Source: Ailanthus altissimus (lineage: Eukaryota > Streptophyta > Magnoliopsida > Sapindales > Simaroubaceae). Taken from it: a stretch of DNA of 64,000 nt. Of the stretch, positions 1 to 12,330 are shown in pieces. The stretch covers positions 33,602,501-33,666,500 of the forward strand of contig OX327684.1 in NCBI GenBank assembly GCA_946807835.1, in the 5' to 3' direction. The translations under genes were made by a program, and so were the position numbers. Position 1 is the stretch's first letter. Every line of letters starts with the position of its first letter. The notes beneath the pieces were generated by a model. It saw nothing but the letters and a program-made list of their open reading frames with translations, searched no databases and was not told where the DNA came from.

Positions 1-1430
1 TACACTGTAGCGGTGGCCACCATCGCATCTCGGGGGCCATCTCGGGCCCTAGATGCGATGGCCACCATCGCATCTCAGGACCATCTTAAGGCCATCTCGA
101 GCCCGAGATGCGATGGCTGAGATAGCCTTTGTGACCGTTAAATTTTTTATTTTTTTATTATTCATAAATAAATAATTATATTTATTTAAATTTTATTATT
201 GCATTTACTTATTAATAAATATAATTTTAATAAAAAATATAATTAAATTTTTATTTATTTATAAAATTATATTAGTTAGTGTATTTATTTAGTTTAATTT
301 AAGTACATTAAATAATTTTATTATTTATGTAAATTTTATAGTAATATGATTAAAATAAATAAATAACTAATATAAAAAAATATAATGTTAATAAACAAAA
401 AATATTTAATTTTGATTTAATTAATCACTGTAGCAAAAATACTACTGTACACTGTAGCGGTGGCCACCATCGCATCTCGGGGGGCCATCTCGGGATCATC
501 TCAAGGCCATCTCGAGCCCGAGATGCGATGGCATGATAGCCACCATCGCATCTCGATGGCATCTCGGGGCCATCTCGGGCCCGAGATGCGATAGCTGAGA
601 TAGCCTTTGTGACCGTTAAATTTTTTATTTTTTTATTATTCATATATAAATAATTATATTTATTTAAATTTTATTATTGTATTTACTTATTAATAAATAT
701 AATTTTAATAAAAAATATAAAATTATATTAGTTAGTGTATTTATTTAATTTAATTTAAGTACATTAAATAATTTTATTATTTATGTAAATTTTATAGTAA
801 TATGATTAAAATAAATAAATAAATAACTAATATAAAAAAATATAATTTTAATAAACAAAAAATATTTATTTTTGATTTTAATTAATCACTGTAGCAAAAA
901 TACTACTGTACACTGTAGCGGTGGCCACCATCGCATCTCGGGGGGCCATCTCGGGCCCTAGATGCGATGGCCACCATCGCATCTCAGGATCATCTCAGGG
1001 CCATCTCGAGCCCGAGATGCGACGGCATGATAGCCACTATCGTATCTCGAGGGCATCTCGGGGCCATCTCGGGCCCGAGATGCGATAGCTGAGATAGCCT
1101 TTGTGACCGTTAAATTTTTTATTTTTTTATTATTCATAAATAAATAATTATATTTATTTAAATTTTATTATTGTATTTACTTATTAATAAATATAATTTT
1201 AATAAAAAAATATAATAATTTATTTATTTATTTATAAAATTATATTAGTTAGTGTATTTATTTAGTTTAATTTAAGTACATTAAATAATTTTATTATTTA
1301 TGTAAATTTTATAGTAATATGATTAAAATAAATAAATAACTAATATAAAAAATATAATTTTAATAAATAAAAAATATTTAATTTTGATTTAATTAATCAC
1401 TGTAGCAAAAATACTACTGTACACTGTAGC
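1..1430. repeat. Three tandem ~480-490-bp units with GC-rich palindromic blocks
   Basis: A landmark reading tagcctttgtgaccgttaaa recurs at 123, 601 and 1095 (spacing 478 and 494). Each unit has a GC-rich block of roughly 100-170 bp, made of alternating catcgcatctcgg and ccgagatgcgatgg motifs that are reverse complements. This is followed by about 300 bp of AT-rich DNA ending in cactgtagcaaaaatactac. The motif tacactgtagcg opens the window, recurs at each unit junction and closes the array near 1430, so the left edge may be cut by the window. The short reading frame at 425-643 lies across this block and is not credible as a gene. It could be a tandemly amplified MITE or a subterminal part of a MULE; I cannot assign a family. 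Confidence 0.85.
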
Positions 1431-1440
1431 GGGTACTATA

Positions 1441-3110
1441 CAAACAGTGAAATTATATATTTGTTCAAAAGTAATTTATTTAGTTAATAAAGTATAATCA
1501 TATTGTATTTGGTTAAAAAAAATAATAAAAAAATAAAAAGGCTATTTATGAAATTTTCTCAATAAATTATGGGTCCGTCGATCAATATCCCATTATTTTT
1601 ATGAAGAGAAATTTCATTAAACTCTTAAGAATAATTGAGCAAATTTTAGATTCATGTACAAATAAAATTTTTATTTATTAATATTACACATTTTAAATTA
1701 TATTTAATTAATAATATATTAAATAATTATTAAATAATAAAATAGTATAAATTTTAAAATTACCTATACAGCTTCTAAATTTTTCTATACATGCATGACA
1801 AATATTTTGGGTGCAACTGCGTTAATGATGCAATAGCTACCACGATAATGTATAGTTTCAAGCACTTATTAATGCTCTCTGAAATGTGGAGCGACTGCTC
1901 GCCAAGTCTCTTTCTTCGTGGAGTGAACGTGTGGACAACAAAAACTGAAGAAATAAGTGCTTTTAGGGTGCATTCAATGGACATAGCCAATTGCTAATGA
2001 GTTTTCATTATGAACCTTAAACCTGGCACCAATTGTTAATCAGTCTAAGAGGAGGTTAGCCGTCGTTTTCCCTCACCCGCATCTAATAGAAATTTATTAC
2101 TATTTACGCAATGCAGTTTGGTTATCAGAAAACAAAGACATTGGTGGTGGTAACCAGTAGTACTGGTGAGATTAGGTAAAATGAAGTAATAAAAGAAAGT
2201 TATGATTTGCAGACATTGACACTGCCACTTCAAATTAATATCTGAAATCTGCAGCAGATTCATTATTACAGAAGCAACTTCTGAAGAGGGTTTGCCAGGG
2301 AAAGTCACGAGACCATAACTGTTGCAACATTATGGAGATTTATTCTACAACATTAAAAAGAAAATCATGGTCCCCGGTCAGGCAAATCAGTTTATACTAC
2401 TGACTATACTTACTATATTTATAGTAAACCTTTTCTGATAATCACCAATCATCTTTACAAAGAGCTTCTAGCTAGCTATAGTGTACACTAAATACCTTTT
2501 TTATTGTTTTTTAATTTACTCTTTCGGTCGGGAGTTCCTACCCCATCTCATTTAATTGGCGTGAACTAGAATTAGGAGTAGTTGGCTGGAATGCGTGGTG
2601 AAACCTACAACTAAGAGGGGAAACAAACCCACGCACACACATAGAGCAGGGATTCTCATAGGCTTGGAGCTTGTGGCAAAAGTTGTAGGGTCCGCATGAA
2701 AAATATATGAATTATTCGTAGGCAAAACATCGTATTGAACGATATGCATCGTTAACACACCAAACTCTCGGATTAAATTATCTAAAATTTGTCCTTGATC
2801 GTGGAGAAATATGAACTTGTAATTGGTTTCTCTTCGTATCTTTTGCAATTTTCTTAACGTATTCTCAGACTAAAAATAATCTGAACTTGATGATCCCTTT
2901 TATGTATATGTATGTTTTTACGTAATCCCATTTATGTATTTTGAAAGAAACGAAGGACGTCTTGGTAATATACTTCTTGACAGTCAAATCAAATTTATCT
3001 CATAAAGCCTTGTTTTCTCAGTAGTTACAAGAAGTTGCAAAAATACTGCATTACCTCGACAATGCTTGGTCCAGTGCAGTCCACACATTATCTCTGCCTC
3101 TAATTAGTGC
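1441..3110. other. Intergenic, no gene recognised
   Basis: AT-rich to about 1780, then more balanced DNA. Short reading frames occur on both strands (1775-1997, 2045-2308, 2552-2848), but none has a recognisable domain, splice structure or codon pattern. Confidence 0.5.
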
Positions 3111-3113
3111 CTC

Positions 3114-3121
3114 TATAAATA
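3114..3121 (+). promoter_or_regulatory. TATA box of first DUF7722-type gene
   Basis: tataaata lies 73 bases upstream of the ATG at 3187, which would put the transcription start roughly 40 bases before the start codon. No further elements were assigned. Confidence 0.6.
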
Positions 3122-3186
3122 GGCGCTGCAAGCTGTTGAACCAAACCACAAAAGTTATTTAGCACGAGAAATAATATTAGAGAAAG

Positions 3187-3444
3187 ATGAGTAGAGGAGG
3201 AGGCATGGAGTCAGTGGCTAGGCCATCTTCAAACTTGGGTGGCGAGCCAAATGGGCAGCACTCGAGAGAACGATGCTCCCACTTTCAGATGCCACTTCAT
3301 TACCCAAGATTCACCAAATCTGACTATGAGTCCATGCCAGAGTGGAAGCTTGATTGTTTGCTTAAAGAATATGGGCTACCAATCACCGGAAATGTTGAAA
3401 AGAAAAGAAAGTTTGCCATGGGAGCTTTCCTTTGGCATAACTAA
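3187..3444 (+). CDS. Small plant-specific protein, DUF7722 type (copy 1)
   Basis: Single-exon frame of 85 aa. The function is unknown. The conserved core runs from FQMPLHYPRFT (about residue 33) through MPEWKLDCLLKEYGLP to the KRKFAMGAFLW end; I recognise this layout as the plant family named DUF7722 (name from memory). There is no signal peptide or membrane segment. Two in-frame ATGs (3187 and 3205) precede the conserved part; the first is chosen because it lies closest to a good TATA box at 3114. The paralogue at 5508 matches at about 60 of 79 positions counted from the second methionine, so the pair arose by local tandem duplication. The frame at 3239-3517 overlaps it in another phase and is a shadow. 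Confidence 0.85.
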   Translation: MSRGGGMESVARPSSNLGGEPNGQHSRERCSHFQMPLHYPRFTKSDYESMPEWKLDCLLKEYGLPITGNVEKKRKFAMGAFLWHN

Positions 3445-4800
3445 ACTTGTTACCCTTTATGCTGGTATAGTTTGTTCTGTTTTTAAGGTATGGCTTTGTA
3501 TGTGCCTTGAACTTTGATTTATGTGTTCACTTGTGATGTGATAACATCGCAGGGCATGATGATCGAGCTATAAAGAAAGTACTAGATCAATGCATGAAAT
3601 TCAAATATTTAACGTAGGAGTCTTAATGATTTTGATATTTTTCTGGCTAAAAATTATACAACTTTCTGGTCTGATTGCAATGGACGTTGTTTTACTCTTA
3701 TGCGGATCTGGTTTTGTTTTGGTGTCATGTATTTCCCATTTCCCCATTTTGTGGCGTGATTAACTATGATATCGTAAAGATAAACCCTAGCATCTATTGC
3801 TACTGTCATCAACTTCCTGGAAAAGATCTACCCGGTCAACTCTCTAGTTTTCATTTTGAAAATGGTGGTCTTCGGTCTTGTTTTGTTTTTCTCGTTTTTA
3901 TTTTAAATTAACATTCCATTTCTCTCTGTTTATGATGCTGGCCAAATCTCCCTGGCTGAAGCTCCTGGAATGGAGATGAAATGGTTTTCTTGATAAAACA
4001 ATGAGCAAGAGAGACCTCAAAAACTTATCGTTGATCAGATATGATACTAGGATTGATGAGCTTAAAGATTCCAAAAACTCATGGCATCATTTTTTAAGCG
4101 AAAGTTTCACATCTTGCGCTTTACCTTTCTAGTTATTAGCAACTGTGCTTATAAGACCAGTATTACAAACTTACAATGCGTTAAAGCTACTGACGAAAAA
4201 TCGCATCAGCTGCCATTTTAAATCACCACTTTCTTTGGCTCGTCACTTTAAATCACTTGCCAGAGTGATTCAGCTTACTGTGCACTTTTTTCTTCTACTG
4301 ACATAGAAGTCTTTGATTGGAATCCTCTCTCAGTAGCTCTTTTCTTTGTCTCTTCATATGACAAGTCAAAGACAAAAATAAAAAAAAAATAACAAATAAC
4401 ACTTGAGAAGAAAAATAAATTAATAGATTAAAATTGTCGGATCAACATGTTTTTCTTATATTAATCAATAGAAAAATGAAAAGAAAAAAGTAAAATCATC
4501 TCAAAAAAGTTAGATTGCTGATATATATATATATATATGCATTTTTTTTTATTAAGAAGTTTACACGGCAATAATTTAAAATAAAAAAAGTAGTATTTAA
4601 ACTTTGTAAATTTTTATTCTAAATTAATATATTAAATAATCATTAAACTATAGAATAGTGCAAATTTTAAAACCTATATGAACATTTAGAATTAATCCTT
4701 GGGTAAACTTATCTCGGCCTAAGCAATTAAGGCAAGATATCTTTAATACAATCCCAAATTGGGCACAATGAAGCATTTGTAAATGAAAAAAAAAAAAAAA
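3445..4800. other. Intergenic between the DUF7722 paralogues, first part
   Basis: Probably holds the 3' UTR of copy 1 (to about 3600). The rest is AT-rich with a short TA run near 4520. A reading frame at 3675-3911 has no recognisable content. Confidence 0.4.
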
Positions 4801-4939
4801 AGTAATGCTACACATAATAAATTATATCTCAAATTGAAATATATCAAATAATTATTGGGTTATAAAATTATTCATTACACTCAATAATTATTTTATATAT
4901 TATTATTTAAAATATAAATTTATGATATGTAGCATTACT
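4801..4939. mobile_element. MITE-like element with inverted ends
   Basis: The segment begins agtaatgctac and ends gtagcattact, a perfect 11-base inverted repeat. Pairing continues imperfectly inward (acataataaatt against aatttatgatat) and a central caataattattg-like core is present. At 139 bp it is AT-rich, noncoding and flanked by A runs. Related motifs occur near 1700, 4620, 6130, 55660 and 59500, so it appears to belong to a family scattered through the window. No target duplication could be fixed because the flanks are homopolymers. Confidence 0.6.
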
Positions 4940-5440
4940 AAAAAAAAAAATCAATAAGCATTAAAATGATGGATATTCTTATGATGATCGCATATAATTA
5001 TCTATATACACATTGAAAGGGCCGTGAGGATCATGTTATGACAAAGGAACTTTGAAACAACACATGTTAGGATTAATAACTCATTAAAATAAATAAACAA
5101 TAAAATATTGTTAAATAACAACTCATCAAACGCGGAGAATTAAAAAATTAATAATCACAATAATGATTGTTAGTTTTCTTTTCGTCTTTGTGATGAGTTG
5201 ATTTGTTACCAAGATATTGCGAAACGTTGCTTTCAACAAAAGAAAGAAAAAAAATTGCTACGCGAATCGTTTTAGTTTGATTATTAATTAGAATTATTAT
5301 TTATTTATAGTGAGACCATTGATAAGCCCCGGAACACACTGATCCGCGTAAATGCTATGAATCAACCAAATTTTGGTGAAATTCGGTTATACGACATGTC
5401 CTTCCAGAAGTTTTTAATACGGGGTCTAATGCATTCTCTC
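4940..5440. other. Intergenic upstream of second DUF7722-type gene
   Basis: AT-rich spacer leading into the promoter of the second paralogue. I see nothing else in it. Confidence 0.4.
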
Positions 5441-5442
5441 TT

Positions 5443-5450
5443 TATATAAA
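5443..5450 (+). promoter_or_regulatory. TATA box of second DUF7722-type gene
   Basis: tatataaa lies 65 bases before the conserved ATG at 5508, close to the spacing in the paralogue. Confidence 0.6.
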
Positions 5451-5507
5451 GGCTTAATTATAAAGCGAACGCAGCTCGCAAAAATCACAAAAGAAGATGG
5501 GCGGAGG

Positions 5508-5747
5508 ATGGAGTCAGTGGCCAGGCCCTCTCAGAACCTCGGCGGCGGGACAAATGGGCTGCAAGGGGGAGAGCGGTGCGGGCAATTTCAGATGCCATTG
5601 CACTACCCAAGATATACTAAAGCTGACTACGAGTCCATGCCAGAATGGAAGCTTGATTGTTTGATTACGGAATACGGACTACCACTGATTGGAGATGTCG
5701 AACAGAAGAGGAAGTGTGCCATGGGAGCTTTCTTATGGCCTAACTAG
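5508..5747 (+). CDS. Small plant-specific protein, DUF7722 type (copy 2)
   Basis: Single-exon frame of 79 aa; function unknown. It has the same conserved core as the upstream copy (FQMPLHYPRYT, MPEWKLDCL, KRKCAMGAFLW). The start is the ATG at 5508, matching the internal methionine of copy 1. An earlier ATG at 5497 is 11 bases upstream and out of frame; it opens a 55-codon frame that overlaps the gene and stops at 5662-5664. In copy 1 the corresponding upstream ATG is in frame, so an indel in the leader separated them here. Translation would therefore need leaky scanning past 5497, and output may be lower than from copy 1. A Phe-to-Cys change sits just before the terminal AMGAFLW. Confidence 0.82.
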   Translation: MESVARPSQNLGGGTNGLQGGERCGQFQMPLHYPRYTKADYESMPEWKLDCLITEYGLPLIGDVEQKRKCAMGAFLWPN

Positions 5748-6585
5748 CATTTGTCACTATGGATGGCAACGGTTCCTCTTCCTCCTCTGTTATCTTCTGT
5801 TATCTTGTGTTGCAGTTGATTTAGCTGCTTCCAATGTTGTTGTTTAATTCAATATATTCCATGTTTAAAAAAAACAAAAAACTAGCATTTGTTATTTATG
5901 TTTTAAGAGGTTTCCTCATAGGTACACTTTTGTATGTACCTGTGATCTTAGAATGTTTTTTTTTTTTAATTTCATTGATTGTTTTCTTTATAGTGTATAA
6001 CATTTGTTTTGTGTCTTTTTTTTTTTTGAAAAAAATTTATGTAACTTTTGAGTTACAGAATTTTTTTTTTCTCCAAAAAAAATAGCAAGAATTATGAATT
6101 GATAAAAGAATAATGCAAAAATTTTAAATTTTTTATTTTAAATAATGTATCAAATAATTATTAAATGATAAAATATTATAATAGAAGATTTTAAAATTTA
6201 TATTATTTAATTATTTAATGATTATTTAAAATTTAAATTTAAAATTTAAATTTTGAAATATTATTGAAAAAGTATAATATTACTTATGAAAAAAAAAACT
6301 CTAAGGTAAGTGAAGCACTCAAATGGGCTAATTCTGCCCAATTGTTACACTAAAATCTGTAACTTTAACGGGTAAGTACAGCCCATGTTTGAAATTATGC
6401 GGCCCAAGAAAAGTAAGTGTAAAGAGCAACATAAACGCGCACACGCGGTGCACGTTAGTGCTAAACAGAGCCCAAGAAAAGTAACTTCACGCATGCACAC
6501 TGCGGTTATTAGCATTAGCCAGTGAGGATAAGTAAAGTCGACTGTACAATCGTCACTAGCTCGCCCGCTCACTCAGTGCTCGCCC
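5748..6585. other. Intergenic, T-rich and MITE-like AT-rich DNA
   Basis: Holds the probable 3' UTR of the upstream gene, several T runs (5940-6070), and an AT-rich palindromic stretch near 6120-6260 resembling the element at 4801. The frames at 5834-6085 and 6345-6572 show no domain. Confidence 0.4.
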
Positions 6586-6593
6586 TATATAAA
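6586..6593 (+). promoter_or_regulatory. TATA box of gamma-tubulin gene
   Basis: tatataaa lies 184 bases before the gamma-tubulin ATG. It is followed by a CT-rich leader, consistent with a 5' UTR of roughly 150 bases. Confidence 0.6.
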
Positions 6594-6769
6594 CACCTCA
6601 TAATTTGCGGGACTCACATTTCCACATTTCTCTTACTTTCCCTCTCTTATTTCCCTCTTTCAAAACCCCCCCGAGCCACCGCGAGAGAGTAAAAGAGAAT
6701 TCTCTCGCGTATCCTTCGATCCAGAAACCTAATTTTACTTCAATAAATTAAAAGAGAAGAAAAAGAAAA

Positions 6770-9700
6770 ATGCCGAGAGAAATTATCACTCTGCAAGTGG
6801 GACAATGCGGGAACCAGATCGGAATGGAGTTCTGGAAACAACTATGCCTCGAACACGGAATCAGCAAAGAAGGCATTCTTGAAGACTTCGCCACTGAGGT
6901 CATTCTTTTCCTTTTTGCTATGATATTCCAAAATTTGCATTTCTTGATGCTTTTATGTACGCGTGTTGCTGTTTAGTTCCCGTGACAAATTTGAAAACGA
7001 GAATCGAAGTTAAATGATTACTAAACCCTAATGAAACACGGCTGGTTGTCATCAATTTGAAAGGTGTTTGTTCGATCGTACTGTTTTCCTTTTTTTTTTA
7101 GTTTGATGAATAGGTTTGTTGGCAATTACACGTGAAAATAGGATCGTGTTTGAGTTTTCTTAGGGTTTTATAATAGTTGTTATTGATTTTTAAGATAGTG
7201 AATTAACCTGGAGCTCTCTATTCATAGTAAATGCATAGCAATTAACTTAAATTTTTGTTTTGTAAATGTCCTTTTTGTAGTTTTATTTCAAGGGCATTAT
7301 CCAGGATAACTATTTGTTGGCTTATGAGTATAAATGACTGAATTAAATTTCAATTAAGCAACTCGTTGTCTATATATTTATTCAACGGTTTTGAGTTTTA
7401 TAGATGCATTATTGACCCAAGATATAGATCTTCACATGATCATCCAGAAAGGGTTTTCTACTGGGATCAAGCCTTGGTTCAGTTAGATTGTAGAATTCTC
7501 CAATTTTTGAATTGGTTTTCTACTGAATATACAGCACCTGATTATAACGATCAATTTCTTGAAAATGTAGCATAAAAATATTGACTCCATATTGTAAGTC
7601 ATAACAAACATTGAGATTGTGAATAACTTGAGTCTAACATCCTTATTCAGGCTTAGCCACAGCTGTTGTTTTGTCAATGTTTTCATCTATTCCATTCTTT
7701 ATTGGTTTTGCAGGGAGGTGACAGGAAAGATGTGTTTTTCTATCAAGCTGATGATCAGCATTATATACCCCGAGCCTTACTGATAGATTTGGAGCCCAGA
7801 GTGATCAATGGAATTCAAAATAGTGAATATAGAAATCTCTACAATCACGAGAATATCTTTGTTTCTGATCACGGTGGGGGTGCTGGAAATAATTGGGCTA
7901 GCGGATATCATCAGGTTTCTAATAATGTTCCCATACTCTGGCTTACTTTCTAGAGATTGTGTGAATATCAATGCGACCAATAATTCTTGCATCCTTGTTC
8001 AGAAATGAAGATTGACTATTTATATATCTACATTAATATTATGTACCAATTAAATATATGATTACTCCATATGTAAATTATCATCAATGATTTTTTGGTT
8101 ACTCCACTTGTAAATTATCATTAACGATTTTTCTTTCTAAAATAAATGAAGGCTTATAATTCTGTTTCATCTTGTGTGCCCCGATGTGAGAAACTTTTGA
8201 GAAAATAGCACTTGAATGGAAGTTATCTTAGCTTTATTCAACTTTGAAATTCCTACATTCTTATAAGTAGTTATCAGGCTATTGAGCATGTTCAAACTCA
8301 TAGTTATAATGCATTGGAGGCAGTAATTGACATTGTGTGAAGAAGCAATGATAATATTACTTTGTCAATTGTTGATAAGTTTGATGAGTACTCATGATGC
8401 AACATTCTGATGAATACTTACCTTTCATTTTGCCCACTTCTTGAATCAAAATAAAGCAGTACCACTATCAAGTGGCCAGTATTTTTATTTTCCTGAAGTT
8501 AAAATTTCATGTCTTCTTGTAACTTATAGAAAGTGACCACTATTTTAAGGTATCTCAGTTAAATGTTCAGGTGATGTCTAATCTGTCTTCACTTTATTAA
8601 TTTCTCATCAGGGGAAAGGTGTTGAAGAGGATATCATGGATATGATTGACAGAGAAGCTGATGGGAGTGATAGTCTTGAGGGATTTGTTCTTTGCCATTC
8701 AATTGCTGGAGGGACAGGCTCAGGTTTCTTTACCTTTCTTGCTTTCCCATACCCTAAAAACTTGAAAATATATTTCTTTGTGTATTCCTTTTAAGGCTAT
8801 ATTTCCATGAATTTAGTTGAAGTCAACATTTTGGCTATATTTTTTGGTTTGGTTTGAGGCCCAAAATTACTTGAAAACCAACAAACGAAATGAAATGATC
8901 CCTGGTAAGCTCATGTTTGTTTAACCTCATGATTGGTGAACTATGCTAGTCAATTTACTACTTTGAATGTCCAAAATTTTACTTTATTGACAACAGAGCT
9001 TACTACTGCTAGTAGTAGTATAAATGTGATGGCTTAAGCGCGTACTTCTTATATTTTAATTATGTCTCATTATAATTTTAAGGCATGGGTTCATATTTGC
9101 TGGAGACTCTAAATGATCGCTATAGCAAAAAGCTGGTTCAGACATACAGTGTATTTCCCAACCAGATGGAGACGAGTGATGTGGTGGTCCAGCCCTATAA
9201 TTCACTCTTGACACTCAAGCGACTAACACTAAATGCTGATTGTGTTGTTGTTCTTGACAATACTGCCCTGAATCGAATTGCTGTGGAACGGCTACATCTT
9301 CAGAATCCTACATTTGCTCAAACTAATTCTTTGGTTTCTACTGTTATGTCTGCAAGCACAACCACGTTGAGGTATCCAGGATACATGAACAATGACTTGG
9401 TTGGTCTTCTTGCCTCATTAATTCCAACACCAAGATGCCATTTTCTCATGACTGGATACACACCACTCACTGTGGAACGTCAAGTAAGTTTTGAACATGC
9501 TATTGTATACATCTATACCTTCTTTGCCAAAATTTGTGTTTTCGGTGATTTAATAATTAAATAGTGTTATAGTGATTACATGGATTATATAAAAGTTCTG
9601 GTGAACCACTTTTTTATTTTCATTTTGATAGTCTACTAGAGTCTGGAAGCCTTTTTTTTTCTTTTGGTCATTGTAGCTATATGCTGAGTAATGATATTGT

Positions 9701-12330
9701 CTCTCCAAAACTGATAGTTCAATTTGAAGCTTGGACCACTCCACTAGACTTTTGATGATGAAAATTATGATTCATGATTCTTATTTTACTTACTTTTGCC
9801 CCTTCCCAAATATCAGTAAAATCTTGTTTATTGAACATCAAACCTATAACCTGGATGATCAAACTATAAGTAAAGAGTCTGTTCACGAAAGAACTTCAGT
9901 AACCAAAGGGTCGATCAACCTTAAGAGGTTGTCTAATAGTTCTACCCATGACTTCAAATGAAGCAAAGAAAACATATTTTGGCATAATGCTCATCCAAAG
10001 AAGCTGATTTGGCCTTGGATGGACAGATCAAAGGATATCCATCTAGCCTACCCAGCCAGTTTAGGAATGGTGTTGGATAGACTATTGAGCAGTCACGGAC
10101 CACTTGTCAAAGTTATTGGGATTGGGGCGAACTTGATGGTTGGAGCAGGATTCACTCCCATTTCTTTAGTTTGTAGCTGGAATGCAACATTGGGTGGTAA
10201 ACAGTTTAAAGAAAATGCATTTCTGATTAAGTTTCCATAGTAAGAATTATTGGGCAGTTAACAAAATGAAAGCAGATAAGGAGTGTTATGTATGGCTGTG
10301 TATTTAATATCTGTAACTCAATTATCAGCTCCATGCTGTCAAGTTACCTGCATTATCTGGAATGAGTACAGCAAGAATGGTTCTGATGTAATTGTTGCTT
10401 TTTATTTATTTCACTTAATAATTTTGGTGTCTCGCACTCTTTCCAATTTAGATTTGGAATTTTCTGCTCTTAGAAGAGGAACAATTTAGCTAAAATCTGA
10501 TGTGATTATGTCTCTCCTTGGCAGGCTAATGTGATCCGTAAAACTACTGTACTAGATGTTATGAGAAGACTGCTGCAGGTGAGAAACTTTGTCTATAACT
10601 AATCCAACAAAGTGCATTTGGGGGATCTTCTGACCTTTTTTTCCCCAGACCAAAAATATTATGGTTTCTTCTTATGCGCGAACAAAAGAAGCTAGTCAGG
10701 CGAAGTACATTTCAATATTGAATATTATTCAAGGAGAAGTGGACCCTACTCAGGTATTTTTAACATGTTTATGTTGTTGCCATTGCCTTTTCTTTGAGGA
10801 TATATAATTTGGGTTTGTGGCTGAGCAAGCTGCCTATTATTATGGGAGTTGATGGACACAGACTTTTCATCTTCTTTGGCCTTTATAAGAAATGTGGGCT
10901 CTTTGGGCTTTTTTTTTTCTCGTCTCTTGTATGGCACCCATTCAAAATATAATTAAGTCTTTAGTTTTGTTGAAAAGGCCAATTATTACAGTGGTCTGGC
11001 ACATTGCTTGGCTGATTTATGTTGATCTATGTCCAATTTCATCTAAACATGAGTTGATTGCATACTTTCTGCACTACACTACAGTGCATAGATGTCAGAA
11101 GTTGGGGCTAGTTTACTTGGACTAATCTGTTTAGTTGTTATCCTTCATGGAAATTGTGTTAGATTTTTCATAGCTGTTCATTCAATCTTGCTGGTTTAGA
11201 CTGCAATGGTTTTACATATAATCCAATTGGTCTTTATATTGCCTACTCTTTTATCAGGTACATGAAAGTTTGCAGAGGATTCGAGAAAGAAAGCTTGTAA
11301 ACTTTATTGAGTGGGGCCCTGCAAGTATTCAGGTCTTTCCCCTAGGAATAGCAATCTCTTCTGGTATATCAGTCTGTTTTTGAGTGTTTGTACTGGGTTT
11401 AATTTATCTTTTGTTTTTTTGACCTGGTTTTGCAGGTTGCTCTTTCTAGAAAGTCTCCATACGTTCAAACTTCCCACAGGGTAGGACTTCATATCTTGTC
11501 TTCGAATTCTCTACTTTTCATCCTTCTTATGGTAAATACTCGTTTAAAATCTTACAGAGGATATCAAACTCTTTTTACTAGAAATATATATATGTTGGAT
11601 TTGTTAGGTCAGCGGTCTCATGCTAGCCAGCCATACTAGTATCAGGCATCTCTTCAGCAAATGTTTGAGCCAATATGAGAAGTTGAGAAAGAAGCAAGCT
11701 TTTCTTGACAACTACCGAAAGTTTCCAATGTTTGCTGTAAGTTGTCAGCTTCATGACTGTTACGGTTAAAATTCTGCTTTGATTTAACAATCTGCAGATT
11801 TTGCCAGTATGTTTAATATTTTTCTTTCATTTTATATGTGCAGTTATGGCCTATAAGGTGTTTGGTCAGGAGATACAAAACCTCATTTTCTATTTAAGAT
11901 ATAAAATTTTACATTTTTTATAAACATCTCTTATAATTTGAGCAGCGTGAGATTTTTTTCATATACATGCCTTTTTGACTCTAGACCCATAATAAATAAC
12001 TTTTCTCTTTAACTTGTGATAGCTGTTGAGTGCCTATGTTACATTTTGCATATTATTCTAATAAATGTATAACATCGGCAGGACAATGATCTTTCTGAAT
12101 TTGATGAATCAAGGGACATAATTGAGAGCTTGGTTGATGAATATAAGGCTTGTGAGTCCCCAGATTACATCAAATGGGGAATGGAGGTGTGTTGTATGGT
12201 CCTTATTTCTTGCATCTTTATTTCCTTTTGGATCTTACTGATGAGTTCATGATTTATGCAGGACCCTGACCACATCTTAACTGGAGAAGGCAATGCTACA
12301 GGAACAGTTGATCCAAACTTAGCAGTGTGA
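6770..12330 (+). CDS. TUBG: Gamma-tubulin (TUBG), 11 exons
   Basis: Gamma-tubulin nucleates microtubules within gamma-tubulin complexes at cortical, spindle and phragmoplast sites. Exons: 6770-6898, 7714-7914, 8612-8723, 9083-9483, 10525-10578, 10649-10753, 11258-11332, 11436-11480, 11608-11736, 12082-12186, 12262-12330. All introns are GT-AG and all phases close, giving 474 aa, the usual plant length. It begins [18 protein letters not shown], the tubulin N-terminus, and carries the GTP-binding loop GGTGSG across the exon 3/4 junction. The end of exon 9 and exon 10 ([18 protein letters not shown]) are gamma-type. The gene is intact with no stops or frameshifts. Introns 1 (815 bp) and 4 (1,041 bp) contain short reading frames (7366-7575; 9731-10240) that do not resemble exons of this family. 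Identification is very secure. Confidence 0.97.

Noticed and set aside
425..643. 72-codon minus-strand frame in the first repeat array
   Set aside because: It is made of the GC-rich repeat motif (IASRARDG repeated) and is a by-product of the palindromic units.
3239..3517. 92-codon frame overlapping the first DUF7722 gene
   Set aside because: It overlaps a conserved frame in another phase and has no support of its own.
10019..10240. 73-codon frame in gamma-tubulin intron 4
   Set aside because: Not a tubulin exon; no splice sites or family resemblance make it necessary.
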